Shown here piece after piece: positions 54,159 to 63,882 of a stretch of DNA of 64,000 nt. The notes under the pieces were generated by a model, which did no database searches, was not told the origin of the DNA, and saw only the letters and a program-made list of their open reading frames with translations. Position 1 is the first letter of the stretch. Each line of letters begins with the position of its first letter. The stretch spans positions 124,001 through 188,000 of the forward strand of contig NZ_JAAAMH010000006.1 in the NCBI RefSeq assembly GCF_024105655.1, written 5' to 3'. This DNA comes from Aliihoeflea sp. 40Bstr573. GTDB taxonomy: Bacteria > Pseudomonadota > Alphaproteobacteria > Rhizobiales > Rhizobiaceae. The position numbers and the translations under genes are program-made.

Positions 54159-55234
54159 GATGCAAATACCGATTTGAATTCGAGGTCGTAGCCGAAGGCA
54201 CGCGGGCCGACATGTTCGAGGCCCTTCGGCGTCTGCAGGACGGCTGGCGCGGGCAGGGCGACGGCGGTGACGCGCTGGCCGTAGCGCACCGTCTCCGTGC
54301 CGATCGCTTCGCCCGACACGGTGTCGAGAAGGCAGATCAGGTCGGGCGTCATGGCGATGGGCTGACCATCGCGGAAGGCGACGGCCCACTCGTTCTGGAA
54401 CGAGAGTTCGAAGCTCGCGCCACGATCGTTGTCGAGCCCCTCGATCTTCGCCGCGCCGCGCAGGAAACCGCCCGTCGTGGTTCGGTCGACGTCGGTGACC
54501 TTGCCCTTGAAGAGCTCGATGCCCCCTTCGTGCTCCAGCACGGCGGCGACGGGGTCGGCATGCCGCGCCCGTGCGTCGAGAACGGCGCGGCCGAGGCTGG
54601 TCGCCTTGGTGACGGTGTGGAGGACGCCCCAGTCCTTGACTTCCCGGCCGGTGCGCGGCGCCTTGCAGGTGGCAGACGTCGAGCCGACTTCGGTGCAGAC
54701 CTTGCGCGATATGCGCTCCATCCACTTCCAGCTCGCCGCCTTGGCGACGATCGTCTCGTTGTCTCGGCAATCGACCAGCGTCAGCGGATACATCTGAAGG
54801 TCGCCGATGGCGAACGACGTCATCTGCGCTTCCGGATAGGCGCGGCCCATGGCGTCGGCGTCGACGACCGGAATGTCGAGCATTGCGCCGGCGAGGAAGG
54901 GCGACAGCGCGTTGCCGCCGCCGATTTCCACGCTCATCACGGCGCGGAACGGCTTGCCGGTATATTCTTCCATCAGCTTCATGGCGCGGGCGAGATGGGC
55001 CGGATCGACCAAGCGTTCCTGGCCGACGAGCGGCGCGCCCATCTTGGAGACGACCGCGACCGCGTCGTTGTCGTCAAGCGCCAGCGGGTCGATCAGCCGG
55101 CACTTCCTGCCCTCGCGGTAAAGCTTCTTCAGGTTGAGCTGCGCCAGATAGGGGCTGCCGCCGCCGCCGGTTCCCAATATCCAGGCGCCCACGGCCAGCG
55201 GATCGATCTCGTCCGCCGCGAAGTCACGGATCAT
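54155..55234 (-). CDS. DUF917 (S-methyl-thiohydantoin desulfurase-like) protein
   Basis: A 359-residue protein of the DUF917 family (PF06032, now carried as S-Me-THD). The N-terminus AWILGTGGGGSPYLAQL has the Gly-rich loop of the family, then SVEIGGGNALSPFLAGA and VVDADAMGRAYPE. The related S-methyl-thiohydantoin desulfurase hydrolyses a sulfur-bearing hydantoin, so a ring-cleavage or desulfuration step on a hydantoin-like compound is likely here. It is the first gene of the operon with hyuA and diverges from the AroM-LuxR gene across 130 bp holding a 24-bp dyad. Confidence 0.85.
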   Translation of the reverse strand: MIRDFAADEIDPLAVGAWILGTGGGGSPYLAQLNLKKLYREGRKCRLIDPLALDDNDAVAVVSKMGAPLVGQERLVDPAHLARAMKLMEEYTGKPFRAVMSVEIGGGNALSPFLAGAMLDIPVVDADAMGRAYPEAQMTSFAIGDLQMYPLTLVDCRDNETIVAKAASWKWMERISRKVCTEVGSTSATCKAPRTGREVKDWGVLHTVTKATSLGRAVLDARARHADPVAAVLEHEGGIELFKGKVTDVDRTTTGGFLRGAAKIEGLDNDRGASFELSFQNEWAVAFRDGQPIAMTPDLICLLDTVSGEAIGTETVRYGQRVTAVALPAPAVLQTPKGLEHVGPRAFGYDLEFKSVFAS

Positions 55235-55284
55235 GTCTTGCCTCCAAATATTTGGCGAGAAGCTAGCTTCGAAAGCGGGCCGAC

Positions 55285-55308
55285 AATATAAGGAACTGCC
55301 CCTATATT
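55285..55308. promoter_or_regulatory. Shared operator A, DUF917/AroM-LuxR divergent promoter
   Basis: Outer arms AATATA and TATATT pair perfectly around a 12-base core; the inner 20 bases are TATAAGGAACTGCCCCTATA (55287-55306). Its reverse complement matches the site before the second AroM gene at 16 of 20 positions. It stands about midway between the two starts. Confidence 0.7.
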
Positions 55309-55364
55309 GCGCTTGCTCACGAATTGAGCAGCCCGCAGGCGGTGGACAAGGAGCAACACGTCAC

Positions 55365-56303
55365 GTGACCATGAAGGATATGAGCTCGGGAACGACGTCG
55401 CCAAGAAAGGTGATGTTCGTCAGCGTCGGGCAGACCCCGCGCGCCGACCTCATCGGGGAAATGCTGGCCAATCTCGACATGCCCATCGAGGCCATGGAAC
55501 TCGGCGCGCTCGACGGTCTGTCGCGGCACGAGATCGACGAATTGCGCGTTCGGCAGGGCGAGACGAGCATCGTGACGCGGCTGGCGGACAACAGCGAGAT
55601 CGTGGTCTCCAAGCCACGCATCGGAGAGCGCATGGCGCGGCTGGTTGCCGGCTTCAAGCCGAACGAGTTCGACCTTGTCGTGATCCTGTCGACCGGGCTC
55701 TTCCGCGATTTCGAAAGCACGTGCCCGACCGTCAATGCGCAGCGGGCACTGGAATCGGCCGTCATTTCCCTGGCCGCTCAGGGCTCATCGGTGGGGCTGA
55801 TCCAGCCGCTGGAACAGCAGATCGTAGAACTCGACATTCCCGCGCTTCAGCCCTACCGGATCACGGCCAGCCATGCGGTCGACGGTGACCGCGCGTCGCT
55901 GGCCCGCGCGCTCTTCGACCTTGCCGAATGCGAGATCATCGTCCTGAATTCGGTGAGCTTTTCGGAAGCCGACCGCGAGATGGCGGCGAAGGTGACCGGC
56001 AAGCCGGTGGTGTTGGCGCGGCGAATCATCTCGAGCGCGATCCGGCTTCTCCTCTACCGGCCACAGCCGATCAGCCTGCCGGGCATGTCCGGCGAGTTCG
56101 CCGAGCGCGTCAACCGGCTGACACCGCGCGAACGGCAGGTCATGTCGCTGGCTTCCGAAGGCCTGTCCAACAAGGCGATCGCCCGCCAGCTCGGCATCAG
56201 CCCGAAGACGGTCGAGATTCATAGGTCCCATGTCATGGCGAAGATGGAGGTGACGTCTTCCGCCGCCCTCATCCGCCTGGTCATTCAGGCTGGTCACCCC
56301 TGA
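55365..56303 (+). CDS. AroM-domain and LuxR helix-turn-helix fusion regulator
   Basis: A 312-residue fusion. Residues of about 14-232 are an AroM domain, starting KVMFVSVGQTPRADLIGEML. Residues of about 249-308 are a LuxR-type helix-turn-helix (RLTPRERQVMSLASEGLSNK, then IARQLGISPKTVEIHR). In the stand-alone AroM next door C104 and C191 lie in VVLLCTGT and VVMHCMGYT; the matching positions here are S109 (VVILSTGL) and S196 (IVLNSVSF). The domain therefore probably binds a ligand without catalysis. GTG at 55365 sits 11 bases after AAGGAG; ATG at 55371 is an alternative. It diverges from DUF917-hyuA. I know no described regulator with this layout. Confidence 0.85.
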   Translation: MTMKDMSSGTTSPRKVMFVSVGQTPRADLIGEMLANLDMPIEAMELGALDGLSRHEIDELRVRQGETSIVTRLADNSEIVVSKPRIGERMARLVAGFKPNEFDLVVILSTGLFRDFESTCPTVNAQRALESAVISLAAQGSSVGLIQPLEQQIVELDIPALQPYRITASHAVDGDRASLARALFDLAECEIIVLNSVSFSEADREMAAKVTGKPVVLARRIISSAIRLLLYRPQPISLPGMSGEFAERVNRLTPRERQVMSLASEGLSNKAIARQLGISPKTVEIHRSHVMAKMEVTSSAALIRLVIQAGHP

Positions 56304-56372
56304 TCGCTGCCGGGGAATCGGGCATGCCGATGCTTGCGAATGCGGCAGGCCGGACCGGTAATTTGCACTTCA

Positions 56373-56392
56373 GCTAGGGGGAGTTCCCTATA
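56373..56392. promoter_or_regulatory. Shared operator B, upstream of the AroM gene
   Basis: GCTAGGGGGAGTTCCCTATA contains the inverted repeat TAGGG-N6-CCCTA. It matches operator A (reverse complement) at 16 of 20 positions, including the core AGTTCC. It ends 60 bp before the AroM start. Confidence 0.7.
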
Positions 56393-56452
56393 GTCCGCGA
56401 GGCTTTTTGACGGCTAGGCTTCGGTATTAGATTGCCTGAGGAAAGAAGCTGC

Positions 56453-57130
56453 ATGTCGCGCATTTCACGTATCGCCTTCGTTACGATCGGCCAGACGCCG
56501 CGGTCCGACATCGTGCCGGAAATGATGGCCGAGATCGCGGCCGGCCTCGAGGTTCGCCCTTCCTATGAGGAGTTCGGCGTGCTCGACGGGCTTGAAGGCG
56601 CCGATCTCGACGCCTTTCGCGCCAGGGACGGCGAGCATTCCTTCGCGACGCGCCTCGCCTCGGGCGAGGAGATCGTCTCCTCGAAGGCGCGCACCGAAGA
56701 ACGGCTCAACGAATTGCTGGCCGAGATCGACGGCAAGGGCTTCGACATCGTCGTGCTGCTTTGCACCGGCACTCGCATCGATCCGCTCCAGAACACGCTG
56801 GTCGTCGAAGCGCAGCGCATCGTCGATTCGACGGTGGAGGCGCTGGCCGCTTCGTGCCGCAATCTCGGCGTCATCCTTCCGCTCGAGCGGCAGGTGGCCG
56901 AGTTCGGTCAGCGCCATGTCTTCGCCGGCAACCCGACTGTCGTGTCGGCCTCGCCCTATTCGGGCGCGGGCATGGCGGCTGGCGCAAAGGGCGTCGCGGC
57001 CTGCGATCTCGTGGTGATGCACTGCATGGGCTACACGGCCGCCATGCTCGACGAGATTCGCCAGGCGGTCGACGCGCCGGTGCTGCTGTCGCGCCGCGTC
57101 GTCGCGGGCGTCGTGCGCCAGATGATTTGA
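56453..57130 (+). CDS. AroM-family protein (Asp/Glu/hydantoin racemase-like)
   Basis: A 225-residue stand-alone AroM protein. It begins RIAFVTIGQTPRSDIVPEMM and shares the whole fold with the N-terminal domain of the LuxR fusion. Two cysteines sit where Asp/Glu and hydantoin racemases carry theirs: C104 in IVVLLCTGT and C191 in VVMHCMGYT, the second resembling the VLGCAG-type motif of HyuE. The family function is unknown; racemase-like chemistry on a hydantoin is a hypothesis. ATG at 56453 follows GAGGAAAG. It leads an operon with a dipeptide-type ABC importer, 38 bp before the binding-protein gene. Confidence 0.85.
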   Translation: MSRISRIAFVTIGQTPRSDIVPEMMAEIAAGLEVRPSYEEFGVLDGLEGADLDAFRARDGEHSFATRLASGEEIVSSKARTEERLNELLAEIDGKGFDIVVLLCTGTRIDPLQNTLVVEAQRIVDSTVEALAASCRNLGVILPLERQVAEFGQRHVFAGNPTVVSASPYSGAGMAAGAKGVAACDLVVMHCMGYTAAMLDEIRQAVDAPVLLSRRVVAGVVRQMI

Positions 57131-57168
57131 AACCGGATGATTTTCACTGTGACAAAGGGGAACTGTCG

Positions 57169-58758
57169 ATGATGAGGAAACTGGTTCTATCCGCGATGGC
57201 CGCGGCGCTGCTTGCCGGCAGCTTCATGGCTTCGCCCGCATCCGCCTTCGAACGGACCGAGGATGGCGAGATCATCGTCTTCGCCGGTCGGCAGGCGATC
57301 CCGGTGCTTGATCCGCACGTGCGCTACGACTGGTCGACGCGCATGGTGCAGCAGGCCGTCTACGACGCGCTGGTCAAGTATGAAGGCGATCCGGCTGAGA
57401 TCAAGCCGTGGATCGCCGAGAGCTGGGAGACCAGCGAGGACGGCAAGACCTGGACCTTCAAGCTGGTCGAGAACGCCAAGTTCCACAATGGCGACCCGGT
57501 CAATGCCGAGGCGGTGCGCTATTCCTTCGAGCGCGGCCTGAAGCTGAACAAGGGCGTTGCCTGGATGCTCAAGGACTTCCTGGCGCCCGAAGGCGTCTCG
57601 GTGGTCGACGACTACACGGTCAAGTTCGAGCTAAAGGCGCCTTACGCGCCGTTCCTGTCCTTCCTGCCCTGGTGGTTCATCGTCAACCCGGCCGAAGTTC
57701 AGGCCAATGAGGTCGATGGCGATTATGGCGAAGCCTGGCTGACCGAGAACGCCGCCGGTTCCGGTCCGTTCAAGCTGGGCCGCTGGGAGCCGAACGTGCT
57801 CTACGAGCTGCAGTCGGTCGCCGATTACTGGAAGGGCTGGCCGCAGGGCGAGAACCGTCCCGCCGGCGTGATCTACCGCATCATCCGCGAGCCTTCCGCA
57901 CAGCGCGCCTCGCTCCAGCGCGGCGAGGTCGACATCGTCGAGGGCCTGACCTCGGACGACTATGTGCAGATCGCCAACATGCCCGGGATCGAGATCCAGA
58001 ACCACAAGGGCATGACGACCTTCGGCATCAAGTTCAACACGCAGCAGGGTCCGACCGCCGACATCAACCTGCGCAAGGCGATCGCCCACGCGCTCGACTA
58101 CGATGCGCTGGTCCAGATCTACAACGGTGCCGCCTCGCTGCAGACGAGCCCGTTGCCGGACGGCATGCGCGGACACATCGACGTCGCCGACATTCCGCGC
58201 CAGGACCTGGAAAAGGCGAAGGAATATCTCGCCAAGTCAGAGCATCCCGAAGGCGGCATCACGCTGGAATATGTCCACGTCGCCGGCCTCGAGGAGGCGC
58301 GCCGCATCGGCCTGGTGCTGCTGGATAACCTCAAGGCGCTCAACATCAATGTCGAGATCAAGCCGGAGCAGTGGCCGAACATGGTCGCCAACGGCTCGCG
58401 GGTCGAAACCTCGCCGGCAATGACTTCGGTCTATGTCACGCCGATCTCGACGGACCCGGACGCCGTGGCCTATCAGTACCACAAGAACTCCTGGGGTCAG
58501 TATTACGCCATGGCGTTTTACGACAACCCGGAGGTCTCGAAGATGATCGACGAGGCCCGCGCCGCGACCGACTGGGACAAGCGTGCCGACCTCTACGCCA
58601 AGATCCAGACGCAGATCGTCGCCGACCAGCCGGAAGTCTTCGGCATGCTGCAGAACCGCCGCTGGGCGCACCGCGACTACCTGAAGGGCTTCCAGTTCAG
58701 CCCGGTCCGGTTCACCGGCGAGGTCGACCTCTACCCGCTCTGGGTCGAGGCCGAGTAA
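57169..58758 (+). CDS. Dipeptide/oligopeptide-type ABC substrate-binding protein
   Basis: A 529-residue SBP_bac_5 (DppA/OppA class) protein. The signal peptide is MMRKLVLSAMAAALLAGSFMASPASA. The family pattern is present: IPVLDPHVRYDWSTRMVQQAVYDALVKYEG, then PWIAESWETSEDGKTWTFKL. Such proteins bind peptides, nickel complexes, opines or other zwitterions. The ribosome site AAAGGGG precedes two adjacent ATG codons (57169 and 57172). Its place after AroM and the shared operator suggests that it brings in the compound handled by DUF917 and HyuA. Confidence 0.92.
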   Translation: MMRKLVLSAMAAALLAGSFMASPASAFERTEDGEIIVFAGRQAIPVLDPHVRYDWSTRMVQQAVYDALVKYEGDPAEIKPWIAESWETSEDGKTWTFKLVENAKFHNGDPVNAEAVRYSFERGLKLNKGVAWMLKDFLAPEGVSVVDDYTVKFELKAPYAPFLSFLPWWFIVNPAEVQANEVDGDYGEAWLTENAAGSGPFKLGRWEPNVLYELQSVADYWKGWPQGENRPAGVIYRIIREPSAQRASLQRGEVDIVEGLTSDDYVQIANMPGIEIQNHKGMTTFGIKFNTQQGPTADINLRKAIAHALDYDALVQIYNGAASLQTSPLPDGMRGHIDVADIPRQDLEKAKEYLAKSEHPEGGITLEYVHVAGLEEARRIGLVLLDNLKALNINVEIKPEQWPNMVANGSRVETSPAMTSVYVTPISTDPDAVAYQYHKNSWGQYYAMAFYDNPEVSKMIDEARAATDWDKRADLYAKIQTQIVADQPEVFGMLQNRRWAHRDYLKGFQFSPVRFTGEVDLYPLWVEAE

Positions 58759-58778
58759 GCCAGGCAGACAACAACGCA

Positions 58779-58804
58779 GCGGGAAGCGCCACGGCGCTTC
58801 CCGC
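58779..58804 (+). other. Intercistronic hairpin after the binding-protein gene
   Basis: A perfect 11-bp stem, arms GCGGGAAGCGC and GCGCTTCCCGC, with a CACG loop, 20 bp after the binding-protein stop. There is no T-run. It probably protects the 5' part of the message and lowers permease output. Confidence 0.7.
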
Positions 58805-58823
58805 ATCAGGGGACCAGGAGACG

Positions 58824-59831
58824 ATGCTGAGTTTCACATTGCGCAAGCTGGCGGCGCTGGTGGGGACCATGCTCGGCATCGCCGCGCTGACCTTCCTCAT
58901 CACCAATGTCGCGCCGGGCGACCCGGCAAGGCTCGTCGCCGGTCCCAACGCGACCGAGGATATGGTCGAAACCATTCGCGTCCAGAACGGCCTCGACAAG
59001 CCGGTGACCGAGCAGTTCGTCATATATATGAGCGACCTCGTGCGCGGCGATCTCGGCACCTCGATCGTGACGACGCGCCCCGTCCTTGACGAACTCCTGC
59101 GCTATGCGCCCGCCACGATCGAGCTGGTGCTGGTGGCGATGGCGCTCGGCATTCTCGTCGGCGTACCGATGGGCATGCTCTCGGCGGTCTACCGCAATAG
59201 CTGGTTCGACCACGCCACCCGCATCTTCTCGATTTCCGGCGTCGCGCTGCCGGCCTTCTGGTTCGGCATTCTGCTCCAGCTCCTGTTCGCGGTGCAGATG
59301 GGTTGGCTCCCGGTTTCCGGACGCCTGCCGCTCGTCGCGCTGCCGCCCGAGCCGATCACGCATCTGCTTCTGGTCGACAGTCTCCTGCGCGGACAGTTCG
59401 ATACGTTCTGGACCGCGTTGAAGCATATCATCCTGCCGGCGGTCGTACTCTCCTTCCCCTGCCTTGCTTCGATCCTGCGTGTGAACCGCGCCGAGATGAT
59501 CGAGGTGCTCTCGTCCGACCATGTCGTCGCTGCCCGCGCGCACGGCCTGTCCTCCCGACGCATCGTCGCGCTTTATGCGCTGAAGAACGCCATGCTGCCG
59601 ACGCTGGCCATGATCGGCCTACGCTTCGGCTGGATGCTGGGCTCGACCGTGCTGGTGGAGACCGTGTTCGACTGGCCCGGCATTGGGCTCTACGCCGTCT
59701 CGTCCGCGCTTGCCTCCGACTTCAAGCCCGTGATCGGCGTGACGCTCCTGATCGGCTTCTTCTTCATCGTCGCCAACACGATCGTCGACCTCGCCTATGC
59801 CTGGATCGACCCCCGACTGAGGAACGCGTGA
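58824..59831 (+). CDS. ABC transporter permease, DppB type
   Basis: A 335-residue inner-membrane permease with six helices. The N-terminus LSFTLRKLAALVGTMLGIAALTFLITNVAPGDPA is that of the DppB/OppB class. The coupling loop (EAA) is near DHVVAARAHGLSSRRIVALYALKNAMLP. GGAG precedes the ATG at 58824. The stop overlaps the next ATG by one base (TGATG). Confidence 0.93.
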   Translation: MLSFTLRKLAALVGTMLGIAALTFLITNVAPGDPARLVAGPNATEDMVETIRVQNGLDKPVTEQFVIYMSDLVRGDLGTSIVTTRPVLDELLRYAPATIELVLVAMALGILVGVPMGMLSAVYRNSWFDHATRIFSISGVALPAFWFGILLQLLFAVQMGWLPVSGRLPLVALPPEPITHLLLVDSLLRGQFDTFWTALKHIILPAVVLSFPCLASILRVNRAEMIEVLSSDHVVAARAHGLSSRRIVALYALKNAMLPTLAMIGLRFGWMLGSTVLVETVFDWPGIGLYAVSSALASDFKPVIGVTLLIGFFFIVANTIVDLAYAWIDPRLRNA

Positions 59832-60741
59832 TGACGACCAGCGACCTGACAACGCCCGTTCGCCTGACCTTTCGTGAGCGTCATGAAAGCCGCATCCGGC
59901 AGCTGCGGCTCTATGCCTACACCTTCGCGGCCAGCTTCTCCTCGATGCTGGGCCTCGTGCTCGTCATTCTGTTTCTGGCACTTGCAGCCTTCGGGCCTTG
60001 GCTGGCGCCGTATCCCGAACACACGACCGGCGCGTTCAATATGGCCGAGCGCCTGCAGCCGCCGAGCGCGGACCACTGGTTCGGCACCGACGAGATGGGG
60101 TCCGATATACTGTCGCGCGTCATCGTCGGTGCGCGCACGTCGCTTTGGATCGGCCTTTTGATCACCGGCATAGGCGCCGGCATCGGCATACCGCTCGGCA
60201 TTATCGCGGGCTATGCCGGCGGCTGGACGCGGGCGGCGATCATGCGCTTCACCGAACTGTTCCTCGCCGTGCCGGGGCTGGCGCTCGCCCTCGCCATCGT
60301 CGCGGCGCTCGGGCCGGGCATCACCAACTGCGTCATCGCGCTCGCCATCGTCTGGTGGCCAGGCTATGTGCGCCTCGTCGAAGCCAAGACGCTTTCCGTT
60401 AAGGAAGAGCTCTTCGTTGAATCCGCCCGCTCGCTCGGTGCGCGCACGCCATGGATCATGTGGCACCATATCCTGCCGAATTGCTGGTCCCCGATCATCG
60501 TCAAGATGAGCATGGACATGGGCATGGCGATCCTCGCCGCCGCCAGCCTCGGCTTCATCGGGCTCGGCGCGCGTCCGCCTGCGCCCGAATGGGGCGCGAT
60601 GATCTCGGTCGCGCGCAGCTACATGCCCGACTGGTGGTGGTATTCGTTCTTCCCCGGCGCCGCGATCTTCCTCACCGTGCTCGGCTTCAACCTTCTCGGC
60701 GACGGCCTGCGCGACATCCTCGATCCCCGGAGCCGTGAGCG

Positions 60742-60745
<4 letters not shown>
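59831..60745 (+). CDS. ABC transporter permease, DppC type
   Basis: A 304-residue inner-membrane permease. The N-terminal cytosolic segment (about 1-35) leads to helix 1, followed by the OppC signature PSADHWFGTDEMGSDILSRVIVGAR and the EAA loop ESARSLGARTPWIMWHHILPN. It pairs with the DppB-type subunit to form the channel. It overlaps the ATPase gene start by 4 bp (ATGA). Confidence 0.93.
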
Positions 60746-62388
<1,643 letters not shown>

Positions 62389-62391
62389 GGC

Positions 62392-63864
62392 CTATGCCGT
62401 AAGCTCCTTGCCGATGCGCACGATCTCGCCGACGACGAGGTTTAGATCGTTGTAGCGGGTGCGGTGGTTGCAGATCGCCGCGCGCAGGCTGTGATTGCCG
62501 CGCAGCGTCGTGTCGGTAAGAACGGCGATGCCGGATTCCTGGAGACGCAGCATGATCTCGGTGTTGAGCGCCTTCAGCGCCGGTTCGCCGAGCCCACCCG
62601 GATCGAAGCGGAAACAGACGATGTTGATGACCGTCGGCGCGGTGAGCGACAGCGTCGGCTCCGTCTCGACGAGGCGCGTCAGGTAATGCGCCATGTCGAT
62701 GTTCTGGTCGATCAGCCGGCCGAACTTGTCGACGCCATGCTCCTTCAGCGCCATCCAGACCTTCAGCGCGCGAAAGCCCCGGCTGGTCTGGAGACCGAGC
62801 TCGTAGAGCCATGCGCCCGAGGCGAGGCCGCGCTCGGACGTTGCGAGATATTCAGCAAACGTGCTGAAGGCGCCGCGATGCGCGGCGGCGTTGCGCACCA
62901 GGCAGCAGCCCACGTCGAACGGTGCATGGAGCCATTTGTGCGGGTCGAGCGCGAGCGAATCCGCGCGGGAAAGACCGTCGACGAGCTCGCGGTGGCCGGG
63001 CGCGATGGCGATGAGCGCGCCGATGCAGCCATCGACGTGGAACCACAGGGCTTCCTCGGCGGCCAGGTCGGCAAGCGCATTGAGATCGTCGATCGAACCC
63101 GTGTTGACCGAGCCGGCACTGGCGATGATGCAGGCAGGCCGGAAGCCCGCCGCGCGGTCCTCTGCGATCGCCTCTCGCAGGGCGGAAATGTCGATGCGCC
63201 AGCTCGCGTCGCTCGGAATGCGCCGCAGCGCGCGATTGCCAAGGCCGAGCGTTTCGACCGCCTTGCGGTGGCAGCTATGGAGCTGGTCGGAGCCGTAAAA
63301 GCGGAGCGGCCTTGGCACGGCGCCGATGCCCAGTTCGCGGATATCGATCCCGGCCTTGAGGTTGCGGGCGACCGTGAGGCCGATCAGGTTGGCAATCGAG
63401 CCGCCGCTGACGAGCGTGCCGCTCGCCGTATCGGGAAAGCCGACCATCTGCCGCAGCCAGTCGACGACTTGCTGGTCGACGAGGGCGGCGGCGTGCTTGC
63501 CGCCCCCGAGGTTGGAGGCCTGGACAGCGGCGATGAAATCCGCGAGCGCCCCGGTCATGTTGCCCGCACCCATGTACCAGGCCCAAAACCGCGGATGGCT
63601 GTTGCCCATCGGATAGGACATCACCGTTTCGCCCACGGTCTCGAGTACCTCACTCAGGGGCTGCGGCGCGCGCGGCGGCGGTCCGCTGAAGATTTCCGCC
63701 AATTCGCCTGGCAGGTCCCGCCAGGCCGGGCGCTCCCTAAGCGTCGCCATATGGGCGAACCCGTTGTCGACGATCTTGTGGGCGAGGGCGGCAAGCGCTC
63801 CCCAATCGGCTGGATCGAGCGTATCTTCCTGCGCCTGCGCAAGCATTTCGCGTCCCGCGTCCAT
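62392..63864 (-). CDS. PLP-dependent group II amino acid decarboxylase
   Basis: A 490-residue PLP decarboxylase of the aromatic/glutamate group. The cofactor lysine is K310 in LDPHKWLHAP; D278 in WFHVDGCIGA contacts the pyridine nitrogen and H196 in SDQLHSCHRK stacks on it. The start of the family, GNSHPRFWAWYMGAGN, is present. Substrates in the family include tyrosine, tryptophan, DOPA, glutamate, cysteine sulfinate and diaminobutyrate; no residue here decides among them. The gene follows a cysteine-synthase gene by 18 bp in the same direction. Confidence 0.9.
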   Translation of the reverse strand: MDAGREMLAQAQEDTLDPADWGALAALAHKIVDNGFAHMATLRERPAWRDLPGELAEIFSGPPPRAPQPLSEVLETVGETVMSYPMGNSHPRFWAWYMGAGNMTGALADFIAAVQASNLGGGKHAAALVDQQVVDWLRQMVGFPDTASGTLVSGGSIANLIGLTVARNLKAGIDIRELGIGAVPRPLRFYGSDQLHSCHRKAVETLGLGNRALRRIPSDASWRIDISALREAIAEDRAAGFRPACIIASAGSVNTGSIDDLNALADLAAEEALWFHVDGCIGALIAIAPGHRELVDGLSRADSLALDPHKWLHAPFDVGCCLVRNAAAHRGAFSTFAEYLATSERGLASGAWLYELGLQTSRGFRALKVWMALKEHGVDKFGRLIDQNIDMAHYLTRLVETEPTLSLTAPTVINIVCFRFDPGGLGEPALKALNTEIMLRLQESGIAVLTDTTLRGNHSLRAAICNHRTRYNDLNLVVGEIVRIGKELTA

Positions 63865-63882
63865 GGCCTGCCCCCGCTAAAC

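Noticed and set aside
40376-55234. A full ergothioneine breakdown pathway (HAL-family lyase, DUF917, HyuA)
   Set aside because: The lyase and the DUF917-HyuA pair are 12 kb apart under different regulators, and no thiourocanate hydratase-type gene is present. It remains only a hint about substrate class.
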